A stretch of 64,000 nt of DNA from Pseudomonas fluorescens (GCF_000730425.1 NZ_CP008896.1:3286001-3350000), one strand, 5' to 3'; numbered from the stretch's first letter, positions 43,768 to 53,420 are shown. The notes: generated by a model not told the origin, from the sequence alone. Numbers and translations: made by a program.

Positions 43768-44652
43768 ATGCAAGCCGCCAACCCGCGTCGCGGGTACATC
43801 CTGGGCCTGAGCGCCTACATCATCTGGGGCCTGTTCCCCCTCTACTTCAAAGCCATCGCCAGCGTGCCGGCCGCCGAAATCATCGTCCACCGCGTACTGT
43901 GGTCGGCGCTGTTCGGCGGTTTGCTGTTGCTGGTGTGGAAACACCCTGGCTGGTGGCGCGAACTGCGGGACAACCCCAAGCGCCTGGCGATCCTGGCCTT
44001 GAGCGGCTCGCTGATCGCGGGCAACTGGCTGACCTATGTGTGGTCGGTCAACAGTGGGCGCATGCTGGAAGCCAGCCTGGGTTACTACATCAACCCACTG
44101 GTCAACGTCCTGCTGGGCATGCTGATCCTCGGCGAACGCCTGCGGCGCCTGCAATGGGTGGCCGTGGCACTGGCTGCCGTGGGTGTGGCGCAACAGGTGT
44201 GGCAGGTAGGGAGTCTGCCGTGGGTATCCCTGGTGCTGGCGCTGACCTTTGGTTTCTATGGCTTGATCCGCAAGCAGGCGCCGGTGAAGGCGCTGCCCGG
44301 CCTGGTGGTGGAAACCTGGATGCTGGTGCCGATTGCCCTGGCGTGGCTGTTGCTCAACCCCACCGCCCATAGCGCCAATATGGCGTTCTGGAGCACATCC
44401 GAGGCCTGGTGGCTGGTGGCGGCGGGCCCGGTGACCTTGATCCCGCTGGTGTGTTTCAACGCGGCGGCGCGGCACTTGCCGTATACCACGCTCGGCTTCC
44501 TCCAGTACCTGGCGCCGACCCTGGTGCTGCTGCAGGCAGTGCTGCTGTTCGACGAACACATGACCCCCGCCAGCCTGGTGGCGTTCGTGTTTATCTGGGC
44601 TGGGCTGGCGGTCTATAGCATCGATGCGTGGCTCAGCCTGCGCAAGCGCTGA
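43768..44652 (+). CDS. rarD: RarD, EamA-family inner membrane transporter
   Basis: The 294-residue protein has about ten membrane segments in two EamA halves. The RarD-specific opening YILGLSAYIIWGLFPLYFKAIASVPAAEIIVHRVLWS and later WSVNSGRMLEASLGYYINPLVNVLLGMLILGERL are clear. Called a chloramphenicol-sensitive protein, its substrate is not established; related enzymes export amino acids or drugs. It ends in a strong hairpin. Confidence 0.92.
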   Translation: MQAANPRRGYILGLSAYIIWGLFPLYFKAIASVPAAEIIVHRVLWSALFGGLLLLVWKHPGWWRELRDNPKRLAILALSGSLIAGNWLTYVWSVNSGRMLEASLGYYINPLVNVLLGMLILGERLRRLQWVAVALAAVGVAQQVWQVGSLPWVSLVLALTFGFYGLIRKQAPVKALPGLVVETWMLVPIALAWLLLNPTAHSANMAFWSTSEAWWLVAAGPVTLIPLVCFNAAARHLPYTTLGFLQYLAPTLVLLQAVLLFDEHMTPASLVAFVFIWAGLAVYSIDAWLSLRKR

Positions 44653-44671
44653 TCAAATAACGAACAAACCT

Positions 44672-44700
44672 CTGCAAGCCACGGCGTGCGTGGCTTGCAG
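44672..44700 (+). terminator. Terminator after rarD
   Basis: CTGCAAGCCACG and CGTGGCTTGCAG form a perfect 12-bp stem around GCGTG, followed by GGTTTC. The T tract is short, but stem strength is high. Confidence 0.7.
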
Positions 44701-44715
44701 GGTTTCACCCCAAGG

Positions 44716-44836
44716 TTATCCACAACCTGATCCCCGGCGTTTGTGCACAAGCCGTTGAAATTGCTCGTTTTTTGCTCAGTTCACGGCAAAGCCCGGCCGG
44801 CGTGGCCTGGCGTCAGGTCTCTACAGGTTATCCACA
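44716..44836. promoter_or_regulatory. Two perfect DnaA boxes between rarD and gcvR
   Basis: TTATCCACA occurs at 44716-44724 and again at 44828-44836, same orientation, 112 bases apart, both preceded by GG. They match the DnaA consensus exactly. No replication gene is close, so they might titrate DnaA or regulate neighbours. Confidence 0.6.
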
Positions 44837-44874
44837 GGCCCATGCAAGATTTCCATGAACAACCCTGTGGGCAG

Positions 44875-45393
44875 TCACTCCTCACTGCGCAGTTGCAATT
44901 CCACCATTAGATCGTCGGCCAGGGTCTCCAAGGCGGCTTGCAGCGTGTCCAGCGCCAGGCTGGCCGGAACTGCCAGCGCAGCTTCGGCGTGAAACAACGG
45001 GTCGCTGCTCATGGGTGCCGGGCGCACGTCGGTACTCAGGCGCTCCAGGTTGACCCCTTGCTTGCTCAACAGCGCGGTGATCTCGCGCACGATCCCCGGC
45101 CGGTCATTGCCCACCAGGGTCATCAGGATCGGCTTGCTTGCCGATGCCTGCGCGCCACCGCTTTCACCCACCAGTACACGGATACCCTGGGTGGACAGGT
45201 CCTCCAGGGCGCTGACCAGTTCACTGCGGTTTTCCATCGGCACGCTGACCCGCAGGATCCCGGCAAACTGTCCGGCCATATGGGCCATGCGACTTTCCAG
45301 CCAGTTACCACCGCGCTCGGCAATGCAGTGGGCAACACGTTCAACCACGCCGGGCTTGTCGGCAGCGATGACGGTGAGTACGAGATGGTCCAT
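44875..45393 (-). CDS. gcvR: GcvR-like glycine cleavage system regulator (two ACT domains)
   Basis: The product has 172 residues from the ATG at 45393. The first ACT domain is LVLTVIAADKPGVVERVAHCIAERGGNWLESRMAHMAGQFAGILRV; the second is LMTLVGNDRPGIVREITALLSKQGVNLERLSTD. In enterobacteria GcvR binds GcvA to repress the glycine cleavage operon. No gcv genes are nearby. The open frame to 45513 runs through a REP doublet and is not used. Confidence 0.88.
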   Translation of the reverse strand: MDHLVLTVIAADKPGVVERVAHCIAERGGNWLESRMAHMAGQFAGILRVSVPMENRSELVSALEDLSTQGIRVLVGESGGAQASASKPILMTLVGNDRPGIVREITALLSKQGVNLERLSTDVRPAPMSSDPLFHAEAALAVPASLALDTLQAALETLADDLMVELQLRSEE

Positions 45394-45441
45394 GGCAACA
45401 GCCCTCTTGTTGTGGATTAGCCAGTATAGGCAGACGAGCTC

Positions 45442-45527
45442 ATGTAGGCGCCGGCTTGCCGGCGATGGGGCCCTCGGGTTCGGTGGCGTCGTTGAGGATG
45501 CCATCGCCGGCAAGCCGGCGCCTACAT
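45442..45527. repeat. REP doublet upstream of gcvR
   Basis: TGTAGGCGCCGGCTTGCCGGCGATGG and its near-perfect inverted partner CCATCGCCGGCAAGCCGGCGCCTACA are separated by about 35 bases. This is the best-preserved copy of the main REP class in the window. Confidence 0.85.
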
Positions 45528-45917
45528 GGGCCGTGTGGCGGCGAAGAAAAACAAATCGTGTACCATTTTTATATTTATCTGGAACAATCTATTGGTTTTT
45601 TGAGAACATCCCATACCCCGCTGTGACCGTACAACCAAAGTGGGTCGCTAAACGACGTATTTAGTCTAATTTTCACAACCGCAACTCATCATGTAGTATG
45701 CCTCGACGCGCACTACATAACGTTAGGTCGATGTCTGCCCAGGCGCCGTCATAACCCCGAACACCCCGTCAGCAAGCCTTGCGCCGTTGATTGGAACCAC
45801 CCAGCCGCCGTTGATGGCATGTACTGGTGCCTTGGGTTTGTGGTTTAAATGGCCAAAGGCTTCATTGGTAAATTGAAAAGCTGAAAAGCGAATTAGCTCC
45901 GCAGAGTGAGGCAAGCA
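45528..45917. other. Long leader/promoter region of glcB
   Basis: About 390 bases without a gene before malate synthase. A possible sigma-70 promoter is TTCACA (45672-45677) and TAGTAT (45694-45699), spacer 16, which would leave a leader of about 210 nt. The leader has a 20-codon frame starting at the ATG of 45815 (MACTGALGLWFKW...), with no good ribosome site. No known riboswitch structure was recognised. Confidence 0.45.
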
Positions 45918-48095
45918 ATGACTGAACACGTTCAAGTCGGTGGCCTGCAGGTCGCCAAAGTCCTGTTCGACTTCGTGAACAACGAAGCCATTCCCGGTAC
46001 CGGCCTGACCGCCGACCAGTTCTGGGCCGGCGCCGACAAGGTCATCCACGACCTGGCACCGAAGAACAAAGCCCTACTCGCCAAACGCGACGATTTCCAA
46101 GCGCGGATCGATGCCTGGCACCAGACCCACGCCGGCCAGGCCCACGACGCGGTGGCCTACAAAGCCTTCCTGCAAGACATTGGCTACCTGCTGCCAGAAA
46201 CGGCTGATTTCCAGGCAACCACACAAAACGTCGATGACGAAATCGCCCGCATGGCCGGCCCTCAGCTGGTGGTGCCGGTGATGAATGCGCGGTTCGCCCT
46301 CAACGCCTCCAACGCCCGCTGGGGCTCGCTGTACGACGCGCTGTATGGCACCGACGCCATCAGCGAGGCCGACGGCGCCGAGAAAGGCCAGGGCTACAAC
46401 AAAGTACGGGGTGACAAGGTGATCGCCTTCGCCCGCGCCTTCCTCGACGAAGCCGCACCGCTCACCGCCGGCAGCCATGTCGACGCCACCGGCTACAAGA
46501 TCGTCGATGGCAAGTTGGTGGTCAGCCTCAAGGGCGGCAGCAACAGCGGCCTGCGCAGCGACGCCCAACTGATCGGCTACCAGGGTGATGCCACCCAGCC
46601 AATCGCCATCTTGTTGAAGCACAACGGCCTGCACTTCGAAATCCAGGTCGACGCCAGCACCCCGGTCGGCCAGACCGACGCGGCCGGCGTCAAAGACATC
46701 CTGATGGAAGCCGCACTGACCACCATCATGGACTGCGAAGACTCCGTCGCGGCCGTCGATGCCGATGACAAGGTGGTGATCTACCGCAACTGGCTCGGCC
46801 TGATGAAGGGCGACCTGGCCGAAGAAGTGGCCAAGGGCGGCAAGACCTTTACCCGTACCATGAACGCCGACCGTACCTACACCGGTGTCGACGGCAATGC
46901 GGTGACCCTGCATGGCCGCTCGCTGCTGTTCGTGCGTAACGTGGGCCACCTGATGACCATCGACGCCATCCTCGATGCCCAGGGCAATGAAGTACCCGAA
47001 GGCATCCTCGACGGCCTGATCACCAGCCTGGCGGCGATCCATAGCCTCAACGGCAACAACAGCCGCAAGAACAGCCGCACCGGCTCCGTGTACATCGTCA
47101 AGCCGAAGATGCACGGCCCGGAAGAGGCTGCCTTCACCAACGAACTGTTCGGCCGTATCGAAGACGTGCTGGCCCTGCCGCGCAATACCCTCAAGGTCGG
47201 GATCATGGACGAGGAGCGCCGCACCACGGTCAACCTCAAGGCCTGTATCAAGGCCGCCAGCGAGCGCGTGGTGTTTATCAACACCGGTTTCCTCGACCGT
47301 ACCGGCGACGAAATCCACACCTCCATGGAAGCGGGCGCGATGGTGCGCAAAGCCGCCATGAAGGCCGAAAAATGGATCGGTGCCTACGAGAACTGGAACG
47401 TCGATATCGGCCTGAGTACCGGCTTGCAAGGCCGCGCACAGATCGGTAAAGGCATGTGGGCGATGCCCGACCTGATGGCCGCCATGCTGGAGCAGAAGAT
47501 CGCTCACCCGCTGGCCGGGGCCAACACCGCATGGGTACCGTCGCCGACAGCGGCAGCGTTGCATGCGCTGCACTATCACAAGGTTGACGTGTTTGCCCGC
47601 CAGGCCGAACTGGCCAAGCGCGAGCGCGCTTCGGTGGACGATATCCTGACCATTCCCCTGGCGCAGAATACCGATTGGGCCGAGGAAGAAATCCGCAACG
47701 AACTGGACAACAACGCCCAGGGCATCCTCGGTTATGTCGTGCGCTGGATCGACCAGGGCGTGGGTTGTTCGAAAGTGCCGGATATCAACGATGTGGGCCT
47801 GATGGAAGACCGCGCCACCCTGCGTATCTCCAGCCAGCACATCGCCAACTGGCTGCGCCATGGCGTGGTCAGCGAAGCCCAGGTCATGGAAAGCCTCAAG
47901 CGCATGGCGCCGGTGGTGGATCGGCAGAATGCCGGGGACGCGCTGTACCGTCCTTTGGCCCCGGACTTCGACAGCAATATCGCGTTCCAGGCAGCGGTGG
48001 AGTTGGTGATTGAAGGAACCAAGCAACCTAACGGGTACACCGAGCCGGTGTTGCATCGTCGGCGTCGGGAGTTCAAGGCCAAGAATGGTCTGTGA
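45918..48095 (+). CDS. glcB: Malate synthase G
   Basis: The product has 725 residues from the ATG at 45918 (GAGG nine bases upstream), the usual size of isoform G. Hallmarks are the TIM-barrel [15 protein letters not shown] with acid residues for Mg, [36 protein letters not shown] and a C-terminal [15 protein letters not shown]. It condenses glyoxylate with acetyl-CoA in the glyoxylate shunt and glycolate use. It is monocistronic with a strong bidirectional terminator. Confidence 0.97.
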   Translation: MTEHVQVGGLQVAKVLFDFVNNEAIPGTGLTADQFWAGADKVIHDLAPKNKALLAKRDDFQARIDAWHQTHAGQAHDAVAYKAFLQDIGYLLPETADFQATTQNVDDEIARMAGPQLVVPVMNARFALNASNARWGSLYDALYGTDAISEADGAEKGQGYNKVRGDKVIAFARAFLDEAAPLTAGSHVDATGYKIVDGKLVVSLKGGSNSGLRSDAQLIGYQGDATQPIAILLKHNGLHFEIQVDASTPVGQTDAAGVKDILMEAALTTIMDCEDSVAAVDADDKVVIYRNWLGLMKGDLAEEVAKGGKTFTRTMNADRTYTGVDGNAVTLHGRSLLFVRNVGHLMTIDAILDAQGNEVPEGILDGLITSLAAIHSLNGNNSRKNSRTGSVYIVKPKMHGPEEAAFTNELFGRIEDVLALPRNTLKVGIMDEERRTTVNLKACIKAASERVVFINTGFLDRTGDEIHTSMEAGAMVRKAAMKAEKWIGAYENWNVDIGLSTGLQGRAQIGKGMWAMPDLMAAMLEQKIAHPLAGANTAWVPSPTAAALHALHYHKVDVFARQAELAKRERASVDDILTIPLAQNTDWAEEEIRNELDNNAQGILGYVVRWIDQGVGCSKVPDINDVGLMEDRATLRISSQHIANWLRHGVVSEAQVMESLKRMAPVVDRQNAGDALYRPLAPDFDSNIAFQAAVELVIEGTKQPNGYTEPVLHRRRREFKAKNGL

Positions 48096-48112
48096 CTGAA
48101 CCCTGAAACATA

Positions 48113-48144
48113 AAAAAGCCCCGGTCGTGAGACCGGGGCTTTTT
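48113..48144. terminator. Bidirectional terminator of glcB
   Basis: AAAAAGCCCCGGTC-GTGA-GACCGGGGCTTTTT forms a perfect 14-bp stem with A and T tracts, able to stop transcripts from both directions. It lies 17 bases after the glcB stop. Confidence 0.92.
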
Positions 48145-48179
48145 CTTGGGGGGTTGCAACTGGACCGTGCTGGAGGCAC

Positions 48180-48265
48180 CGCAGGCAAGCCAGCACCTGC
48201 ATTTGACCGAGTTGCCGGCTGGGGCTGCAATCGAATGTGGGAGCTGGCTTGCCTGCGATAACGCC
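48180..48265. repeat. REP-like doublet between glcB and the response regulator
   Basis: CGCAGGCAAGCCAGCACCTGCA and TGTGGGAGCTGGCTTGCCTGCGA are inverted, with core GGCAAGCCAGC. This is a variant of the main REP class. Confidence 0.65.
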
Positions 48266-48283
48266 AGCCCAATCACCACAGGA

Positions 48284-48730
48284 TTAAGAAGCCATCCCCA
48301 ACTCGCGCTTGACCATCCTCGCCAACTTCACGCTATCAATGGGCTTGAGCAGAAAGTCCACCACGCTCAAATGCATGGCGTCGATCACATCCGGCGCTTC
48401 GGCATCCCCGGACATGACGATGATCGGCAAGGCCGCGCGGGTGGACTCACGCACCTGGCGAATCAATTCCAGGCCATTGCTGGGGGCCATGCGCAGGTCG
48501 GTGATCAACAGCCCGATGGAAGTGCTCGATTGCAATAACTCCCACGCTGCCTCACCACTGTCTGCCGTCATGCACCGAATGCCGTCCAGCCCGAGAATTT
48601 CTGCCAGCAGTTCCCGGGCGTCTTTATCATCATCGACGATCAGTACCCGCTGCGGCGGTAAGTCCGGCTCCAGCATCACGGCGCTCAGCGCCTCGCGCTC
48701 GGCATCACTCAAAATATCTTGGTCGGGCAT
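48284..48730 (-). CDS. Single-domain response regulator
   Basis: The 148-residue receiver protein has the phospho-acceptor aspartate in LLITDLRMAPSNGLELI (about 78), acidic pair VDDDKDAR at 31-38, Thr/Ser in VMSGDAE and Lys in DFLLKPID. An N-terminal 25-residue extension precedes the domain and there is no output domain. It probably relays phosphate or binds a partner. No histidine kinase lies adjacent. The divergent neighbour at 48971 is separated by 240 bases. Confidence 0.88.
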   Translation of the reverse strand: MPDQDILSDAEREALSAVMLEPDLPPQRVLIVDDDKDARELLAEILGLDGIRCMTADSGEAAWELLQSSTSIGLLITDLRMAPSNGLELIRQVRESTRAALPIIVMSGDAEAPDVIDAMHLSVVDFLLKPIDSVKLARMVKRELGMAS

Positions 48731-48970
48731 AGGTTTCTCGGCAGTTCTTCGCTCAATCTCCCAGCACAGTAGTCAGACATCGCCGGAAGGGCGAACAATG
48801 TGCACTTCGTCGGATAGTTTTCCTAGTGGGCGTTCTACGGGTCTGGACGATATTCATGTAAGGTTTTTCCTTAGTCATCGACGGCCTTATAGCTACCTAG
48901 ACTTACGTCCAATGGGCACCCGTCGCGTGGGGGTCGACCATGAGGGACGATAACGACAAAAACTGCGGTC

Positions 48971-50899
48971 ATGGTTATGAGTAAAGCTGATGCTTTCACC
49001 CAGGCAGGAAAAACTGCGGTGTTGCAGAACATTCACGGCACCCTGCAATTTCTGCAACGGTTCCCTCCCTTCAACCAGATGGAAAACGCCCACCTGGCGT
49101 TTCTGGTGGAGCAGTGCCAATTACGCTTCTACGGCCCCGGCGAGAGTATTCTCAAGCCGTCGGCAGGCCCGGTGGAGCACTTCTATATCGTCAAGCAGGG
49201 GCGCGTGGTCGGCCAGCGCCCTGACTCGACCGAAACCACCTTCGAAATCGCCACCGGAGAATGCTTTCCCCTGGCCGCCTTGCTGGGGGAGCGGGCGACC
49301 CGTACCGAGCACAAGGCCGCCGAAGACACCTTCTGCCTGCAATTGAACAAACCGGCGTTTATCAAACTGTTTGCCCTGTCCGGGCCGTTCCGCGATTTTG
49401 CCTTGCGCGGGGTCAGCAGCCTGTTGGATCAGGTCAACCAGCAAGTCCAGCAGAAAGCCGTGGAGAACCTTGGCACCCAGTATTCGCTCAATACTCGCCT
49501 GGGCGAGTTGGCCATGCGGCACCCGGTGACGTGCAGCCCACTGACGCCACTGCGTGAGGCGGTCACGCTGATGCATGAACAGCAGGTTGGCAGCATCGTA
49601 GTGGTCAATGAACACAAGGCGCCCCTGGGGATTTTCACCTTGCGTGACCTGCGCCATGTCGTGGCCGACGGCATCAGCGACTTCACCCAGGCCATCGAAC
49701 GCCATATGACCCAGGCGCCATTTTTTCTCAGCCCGGATCACAGCGCCTTTGACGCGGCGATTGCCATGACCGAACGGCACATCGCCCATGTGTGCCTGGT
49801 CAAGGATCGGCGCCTGTGTGGCGTGGTGTCCGAGCGTGATCTGTTTTCCCTGCAACGGGTGGACCTGGTGCACCTGGCCCGCACCATTCGCAATGCGCCG
49901 CGGGTGGAAAACCTGGTGGCGATCCGTGGCGAGATCGGCCAACTGGTGGAGCGCATGCTGGCCCACGGCGCATCCTCGACCCAGATCACCCATATCATCA
50001 CCCTGCTTAACGATCACACGGTGTGCCGGGTCATCGAACTGAGCATCGCCGACAAGGGCGACCCCGGCGTGCCCTTCAGTTGGCTGTGTTTCGGCAGCGA
50101 AGGCCGCCGCGAGCAGACGCTGCATACCGACCAGGACAACGGCATCCTGTTCGACGCCCGGGACGCCGCCCAGGCCGCCGAAATTCGCGGCCTGCTGCTG
50201 CCGCTGGCACAGCAGATCAACCAGAGCCTGGCGCTGTGCGGCTTTACCCTGTGCAAGGGCAATATCATGGCCGGCAACCCCGAGCTGTGCCTGTCCCGCG
50301 CCGAATGGGCCCGGCGCTTTGCCGCGTTTATCCGCGAGGCTACGCCGCAGAACCTGCTCAAATCCAGCATCTACTTCGATCTGCGAGTGGTGTGGGGCGA
50401 TGAACAGGGCTGCGAGCAACTGCGCCAGGGCATGCTTGCACAGGTCGAGGACAATCGCCTGTTCCAACGGATGATGGCCGAGAACGCCTTGCGCCAGCGC
50501 CCACCCGTGGGGCGTTTCCGTGACTTCGTGCTCACACGCAACGGCTCGGACAAGGCCACCCTGGACCTCAAGGTACAGGGCCTGACGCCGTTCGTAGACG
50601 GTGCACGCCTGCTGGCCCTGGCCAATGGGATCGCTGCCAACAACACCCTGGAGCGCCTGCGCCAACTGGTGGACAAAGAGGTGATCGAGCGCCTGGACGG
50701 CGCGGCCTATGAAGAGGCCTACCACTTTATCCAGCAAACCCGTATGCAGCAGCATCAGTTACAGACCCGCGAGAACCAGCCGTACTCCAACCGGGTCGAC
50801 CCCGACAGCCTCAACCACCTGGACCGGCGCATCCTGCGCGAATCCCTGCGCCAGGCGCAGCGCCTGCAAAGCAGCCTGGCCCTGAGGTATCAACTGTGA
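48971..50899 (+). CDS. cNMP-binding / CBS / DUF294 nucleotidyltransferase-like protein
   Basis: The product has 642 residues (an ATG at 48977 is an equal start; neither has a clear ribosome site). In order: cyclic nucleotide-binding-like domain at about 25-130 (FYGPGESILKPSAGPVEHFYIVKQGRV); two CBS domains at about 170-290; DUF294 nucleotidyltransferase with GSEGRREQTLHTDQDNGILF at about 376-395; and a DUF294 C-terminal helical domain. Such proteins occur with a DnaQ-like exonuclease and often near acetate uptake genes in Pseudomonas. The nucleotide transferred is unknown. Confidence 0.9.
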   Translation: MVMSKADAFTQAGKTAVLQNIHGTLQFLQRFPPFNQMENAHLAFLVEQCQLRFYGPGESILKPSAGPVEHFYIVKQGRVVGQRPDSTETTFEIATGECFPLAALLGERATRTEHKAAEDTFCLQLNKPAFIKLFALSGPFRDFALRGVSSLLDQVNQQVQQKAVENLGTQYSLNTRLGELAMRHPVTCSPLTPLREAVTLMHEQQVGSIVVVNEHKAPLGIFTLRDLRHVVADGISDFTQAIERHMTQAPFFLSPDHSAFDAAIAMTERHIAHVCLVKDRRLCGVVSERDLFSLQRVDLVHLARTIRNAPRVENLVAIRGEIGQLVERMLAHGASSTQITHIITLLNDHTVCRVIELSIADKGDPGVPFSWLCFGSEGRREQTLHTDQDNGILFDARDAAQAAEIRGLLLPLAQQINQSLALCGFTLCKGNIMAGNPELCLSRAEWARRFAAFIREATPQNLLKSSIYFDLRVVWGDEQGCEQLRQGMLAQVEDNRLFQRMMAENALRQRPPVGRFRDFVLTRNGSDKATLDLKVQGLTPFVDGARLLALANGIAANNTLERLRQLVDKEVIERLDGAAYEEAYHFIQQTRMQQHQLQTRENQPYSNRVDPDSLNHLDRRILRESLRQAQRLQSSLALRYQL

Positions 50900-51603
50900 G
50901 CCTGTTCAGTTGGCTGCGCCCTCCCCGGCCGGGGCTGGATGAGCATCAACAAGCGCGGCGGCAACAACTGCCAGCGCCCGGCGTGCTCGGCGACACTACC
51001 CTGCGCGACCAGCGCTGGGTGGTCCTGGACCTGGAAACCAGCGGCCTGAACCTCAATCGCGACCAGGTGCTGTCGATTGGCGCGGTGGTGATCGAAGACG
51101 GTGCCATCGACTTCTCCCAGCAATTTGAACGCACCCTGCTGCGGGCGCAAACCAAACTCAGCCCCAGCGTATTGATCCACGGCCTCGGCCCCAGCGCGAT
51201 CGCCGCCGGTTGCGATCCAGCCGAGGCGTTGCTGGACTTCATGGACTTTGTCGGCGACAGCCCGCTGCTCGCGTTCCATGCGCCGTTCGACCAGCACATG
51301 CTCGGCCGGGCGCTCAAGGACAGCCTGGGTTACCGCCTGGCCCATCCGTTCCTTGATGTGGCGGACCTGGCGCCGCTGCTGTGCCCTCAAGCGCATATTC
51401 GCGAAGCGGGACTGGATGACTGGATCGCCCACTTCAACCTGCAAGTCGGTGAACGCCATCACGCCAGCGCCGATGCCCTGGCCACCGCTGAGTTGATGTT
51501 GATTCTGTTCAGCCGCGCCCGCCAGCAAGGGCTCGACAGCCCCGCAGCGTTGCAACAGCGCCTGAGCCAGTGGAAACGTCGCCAGCAAGCCCCGTCCTTC
51601 TAA
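50896..51603 (+). CDS. DnaQ-like 3'-5' exonuclease
   Basis: The 235-residue DEDD exonuclease has motif I VVLDLETSGLNLN (D-x-E), motif II LAFHAPFDQHML and motif III HHASADALATAEL (H-x4-D). It starts at a GTG that overlaps the stop of the DUF294 gene by four bases, so the two are coupled. It is not part of the polymerase holoenzyme by context. Function with the DUF294 protein is not known. Confidence 0.92.
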   Translation: MSLFSWLRPPRPGLDEHQQARRQQLPAPGVLGDTTLRDQRWVVLDLETSGLNLNRDQVLSIGAVVIEDGAIDFSQQFERTLLRAQTKLSPSVLIHGLGPSAIAAGCDPAEALLDFMDFVGDSPLLAFHAPFDQHMLGRALKDSLGYRLAHPFLDVADLAPLLCPQAHIREAGLDDWIAHFNLQVGERHHASADALATAELMLILFSRARQQGLDSPAALQQRLSQWKRRQQAPSF

Positions 51604-51611
51604 CCCCCCCT

Positions 51612-51685
51612 TGTAGGAGCCAGCTTGCCGGCGATGAGGCCCTTGAGTCTTACTCTGACATAAACCGGTGCCATCGCCGGCAGGG
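51612..51685. repeat. REP doublet after the DnaQ-like gene
   Basis: TGTAGGAGCCAGCTTGCCGGCGATG and the partial inverted copy GCCATCGCCGGCAGG are about 30 bases apart; the right unit is truncated. Confidence 0.6.
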
Positions 51686-51744
51686 TTGTGGTGCCATCAT
51701 CCGACCAACGCCAATTGCGCAGCCTCATCGCCTCTGCCACAATC

Positions 51745-51763
51745 GCGAATAATTCTCGTTATT
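51745..51763. promoter_or_regulatory. Fur-like box upstream of the iron sigma factor gene
   Basis: GCGAATAATTCTCGTTATT is a 19-base quasi-palindrome with ATTCTC and AATAAT-type half-sites, close to the Fur consensus (compare GAGAATAATTCTC). It lies 25 bases upstream of the likely TTG start of the sigma gene, so iron repression is expected. Confidence 0.72.
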
Positions 51764-51787
51764 TTAAACTTGCCGATTGGTGATGCC

Positions 51788-52306
51788 TTGTCGTCAGCCC
51801 AAAGTCCCCACCGTGAGCTTGTTGGCACGTTGTACCGTGACCATCGCGGCTGGCTGCTGGCATGGCTGCGACGCAACGTGGCCTGCCCAAGCCGGGCCGA
51901 GGACCTGAGCCAGGACACCTTCATGCGCCTGCTGGGCCGTGAAGAACTGCGCGAACCCCGCGAGCCCCGGGCGTTTCTGGTAGCCATCGCCAAGGGCCTG
52001 CTGTTCGACTATTTTCGCCGCGCCGCCCTGGAACAGGCCTACCTCACCGAATTGATGCTGATCCCGGAAAGCGAACACCCTTCCCCGCAAGAACAACACC
52101 TGATCCTCGAAGACCTCAAGGCCATCGACCGCCTGCTGGGCAAACTCTCCAGCAAGGCCCGCGCCGCCTTCCTCTACAACCGTCTCGATGGCCTGGGCCA
52201 CGCCGAAATCGCCCAGCGCCTGGGGGTTTCCGTGCCCCGCGTGCGGCAGTACCTGGCCCAGGGCATTCGCCAGTGCTACATCGCACTGTATGGCGAGCCC
52301 CTGTGA
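51788..52306 (+). CDS. ECF sigma factor, FecI/iron-starvation type
   Basis: The product has 172 residues from a TTG at 51788 (MSSAQSPHRELVGTLYRD; no in-frame ATG exists upstream, and a TTG at 51770 is the alternative). Region 2 is LYRDHRGWLLAWLRRNVACPSRAEDLSQDTFMRLL; region 4 is LPSKARAAFLYNRLDGLGHAEIAQRLGVSVPRVRQYLAQG. It directs RNA polymerase to the receptor gene. Its stop overlaps the anti-sigma start by four bases. Confidence 0.9.
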   Translation: MSSAQSPHRELVGTLYRDHRGWLLAWLRRNVACPSRAEDLSQDTFMRLLGREELREPREPRAFLVAIAKGLLFDYFRRAALEQAYLTELMLIPESEHPSPQEQHLILEDLKAIDRLLGKLSSKARAAFLYNRLDGLGHAEIAQRLGVSVPRVRQYLAQGIRQCYIALYGEPL

Positions 52307-53283
52307 CTCAGGCCAGTTCCAAACCGGTTTCGGCACGAGTGCTGGATGCTGCGATTGCCTGGCAACTGTCCCTGGATTCCGGGGATCGCAGCGCCGTGGA
52401 GCAGGAAGAATTCAATAAATGGCTGGCCAGCAGCGATGAGCACGCCCGCGCCTGGCGCCAACTGGGCATGCTCGACCAGCGCTTCAGCGTGGCCAGCGGC
52501 CCGGCACGGGCAGCGCTCCTGCAATCGCGGGAAAGTATCCGCCGGCGGGTGCGCAAGCTCGGCAGCGGGCTGGCCAGTGTGGTGCTGGTCTGCGGCCTGG
52601 CGCTGTTCGCCGGCCAGCGCTACGTGCCCATCAACTATTGGCTGGCCGACCAACGCACCGCCACCGGCGAACAGCGCACGCTGAAACTGGCGGATGGCAC
52701 GCTGATCAACCTCAATACCCACAGTGCCATTGACGTGCGCTTTGACGAAAAACGCCGGGTGATTGTGTTGCAGGACGGCGAGATCCTCGTAGAGACCGGC
52801 CATAACGATGCCCGCCCCTTTATCGTCGAGACCCGCGACGGCAGCCTGCGCGCCCTGGGCACACGGTTTATCGTCAAGCGCGAGGACGACGGTACGCGGC
52901 TCAGCGTATTGCAGTCGGCCGTTGCAGCGCAGCCCGAGGCGTTGCATCAGGAGCAGGTGTTCAAGGAAGGCCAGCAGGTGTTGATGCGCCATGACGGCCT
53001 CGGCCCATTGCTGGCCGTTGCCCCCGGCACCGACGCCTGGACCCGCGGCATGCTGGTGGTGGACAACGCGCGGCTGGGGGACGTGGTCGAAGAACTCGGT
53101 CGCTACCGCACCGGCTACCTGGGTGTGGATAAAAACGTGGCAGACCTGCGGATTACCGGCAGTTTTCCGTTGCAGGACACCGACCTGGCCTTGAATGCCC
53201 TGCTGCCAACGTTGCCCGTCCAGATCCAGCAACGTACACCGTGGTGGGTGACGGTGGTACCAAAGGTCGCGGGTAACCCTTAG
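52303..53283 (+). CDS. FecR-family anti-sigma / sigma regulator
   Basis: The product has 326 residues from a GTG at 52303. The N-terminal cytoplasmic DUF4880 region (VLDAAIAWQLSLDSGD, EEFNKWLASSDEHARAWRQL) is followed by a single membrane segment at about 92-107 (GLASVVLVCGLALFAGQ), then the FecR domain (TATGEQRTLKLADGTLINLNTHSAIDV) and a STN-like C-terminus. It passes the siderophore signal from the receptor to the sigma factor. Confidence 0.93.
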   Translation: MTQASSKPVSARVLDAAIAWQLSLDSGDRSAVEQEEFNKWLASSDEHARAWRQLGMLDQRFSVASGPARAALLQSRESIRRRVRKLGSGLASVVLVCGLALFAGQRYVPINYWLADQRTATGEQRTLKLADGTLINLNTHSAIDVRFDEKRRVIVLQDGEILVETGHNDARPFIVETRDGSLRALGTRFIVKREDDGTRLSVLQSAVAAQPEALHQEQVFKEGQQVLMRHDGLGPLLAVAPGTDAWTRGMLVVDNARLGDVVEELGRYRTGYLGVDKNVADLRITGSFPLQDTDLALNALLPTLPVQIQQRTPWWVTVVPKVAGNP

Positions 53284-53420
53284 GGCCCTATCGCCGGCAA
53301 TGAGGCCCTTAAAGCCCCCTATTTCCCCAGACAAAAAATATTTTCACCTCGCCCTATCACTTTTTGATTCTCGCTCGGCACACAGGCAATTGAGAAATAT
53401 TTCCATTCAGGAGCCGCCCT

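Noticed and set aside
46074..48272. A 732-codon open frame antisense to glcB
   Set aside because: It mirrors the malate synthase gene in a high-GC codon pattern, has no family features or ribosome site, and the sense gene is certain.
49121..50755. A 544-codon minus-strand frame opposite the DUF294 gene
   Set aside because: It is a shadow frame; the sense strand has clear domains.
53370..53420. A second Fur box upstream of the TonB receptor
   Set aside because: TGAGAAATATTTCCATT only partly fits the consensus, and the upstream sigma/FecR genes probably control this gene.
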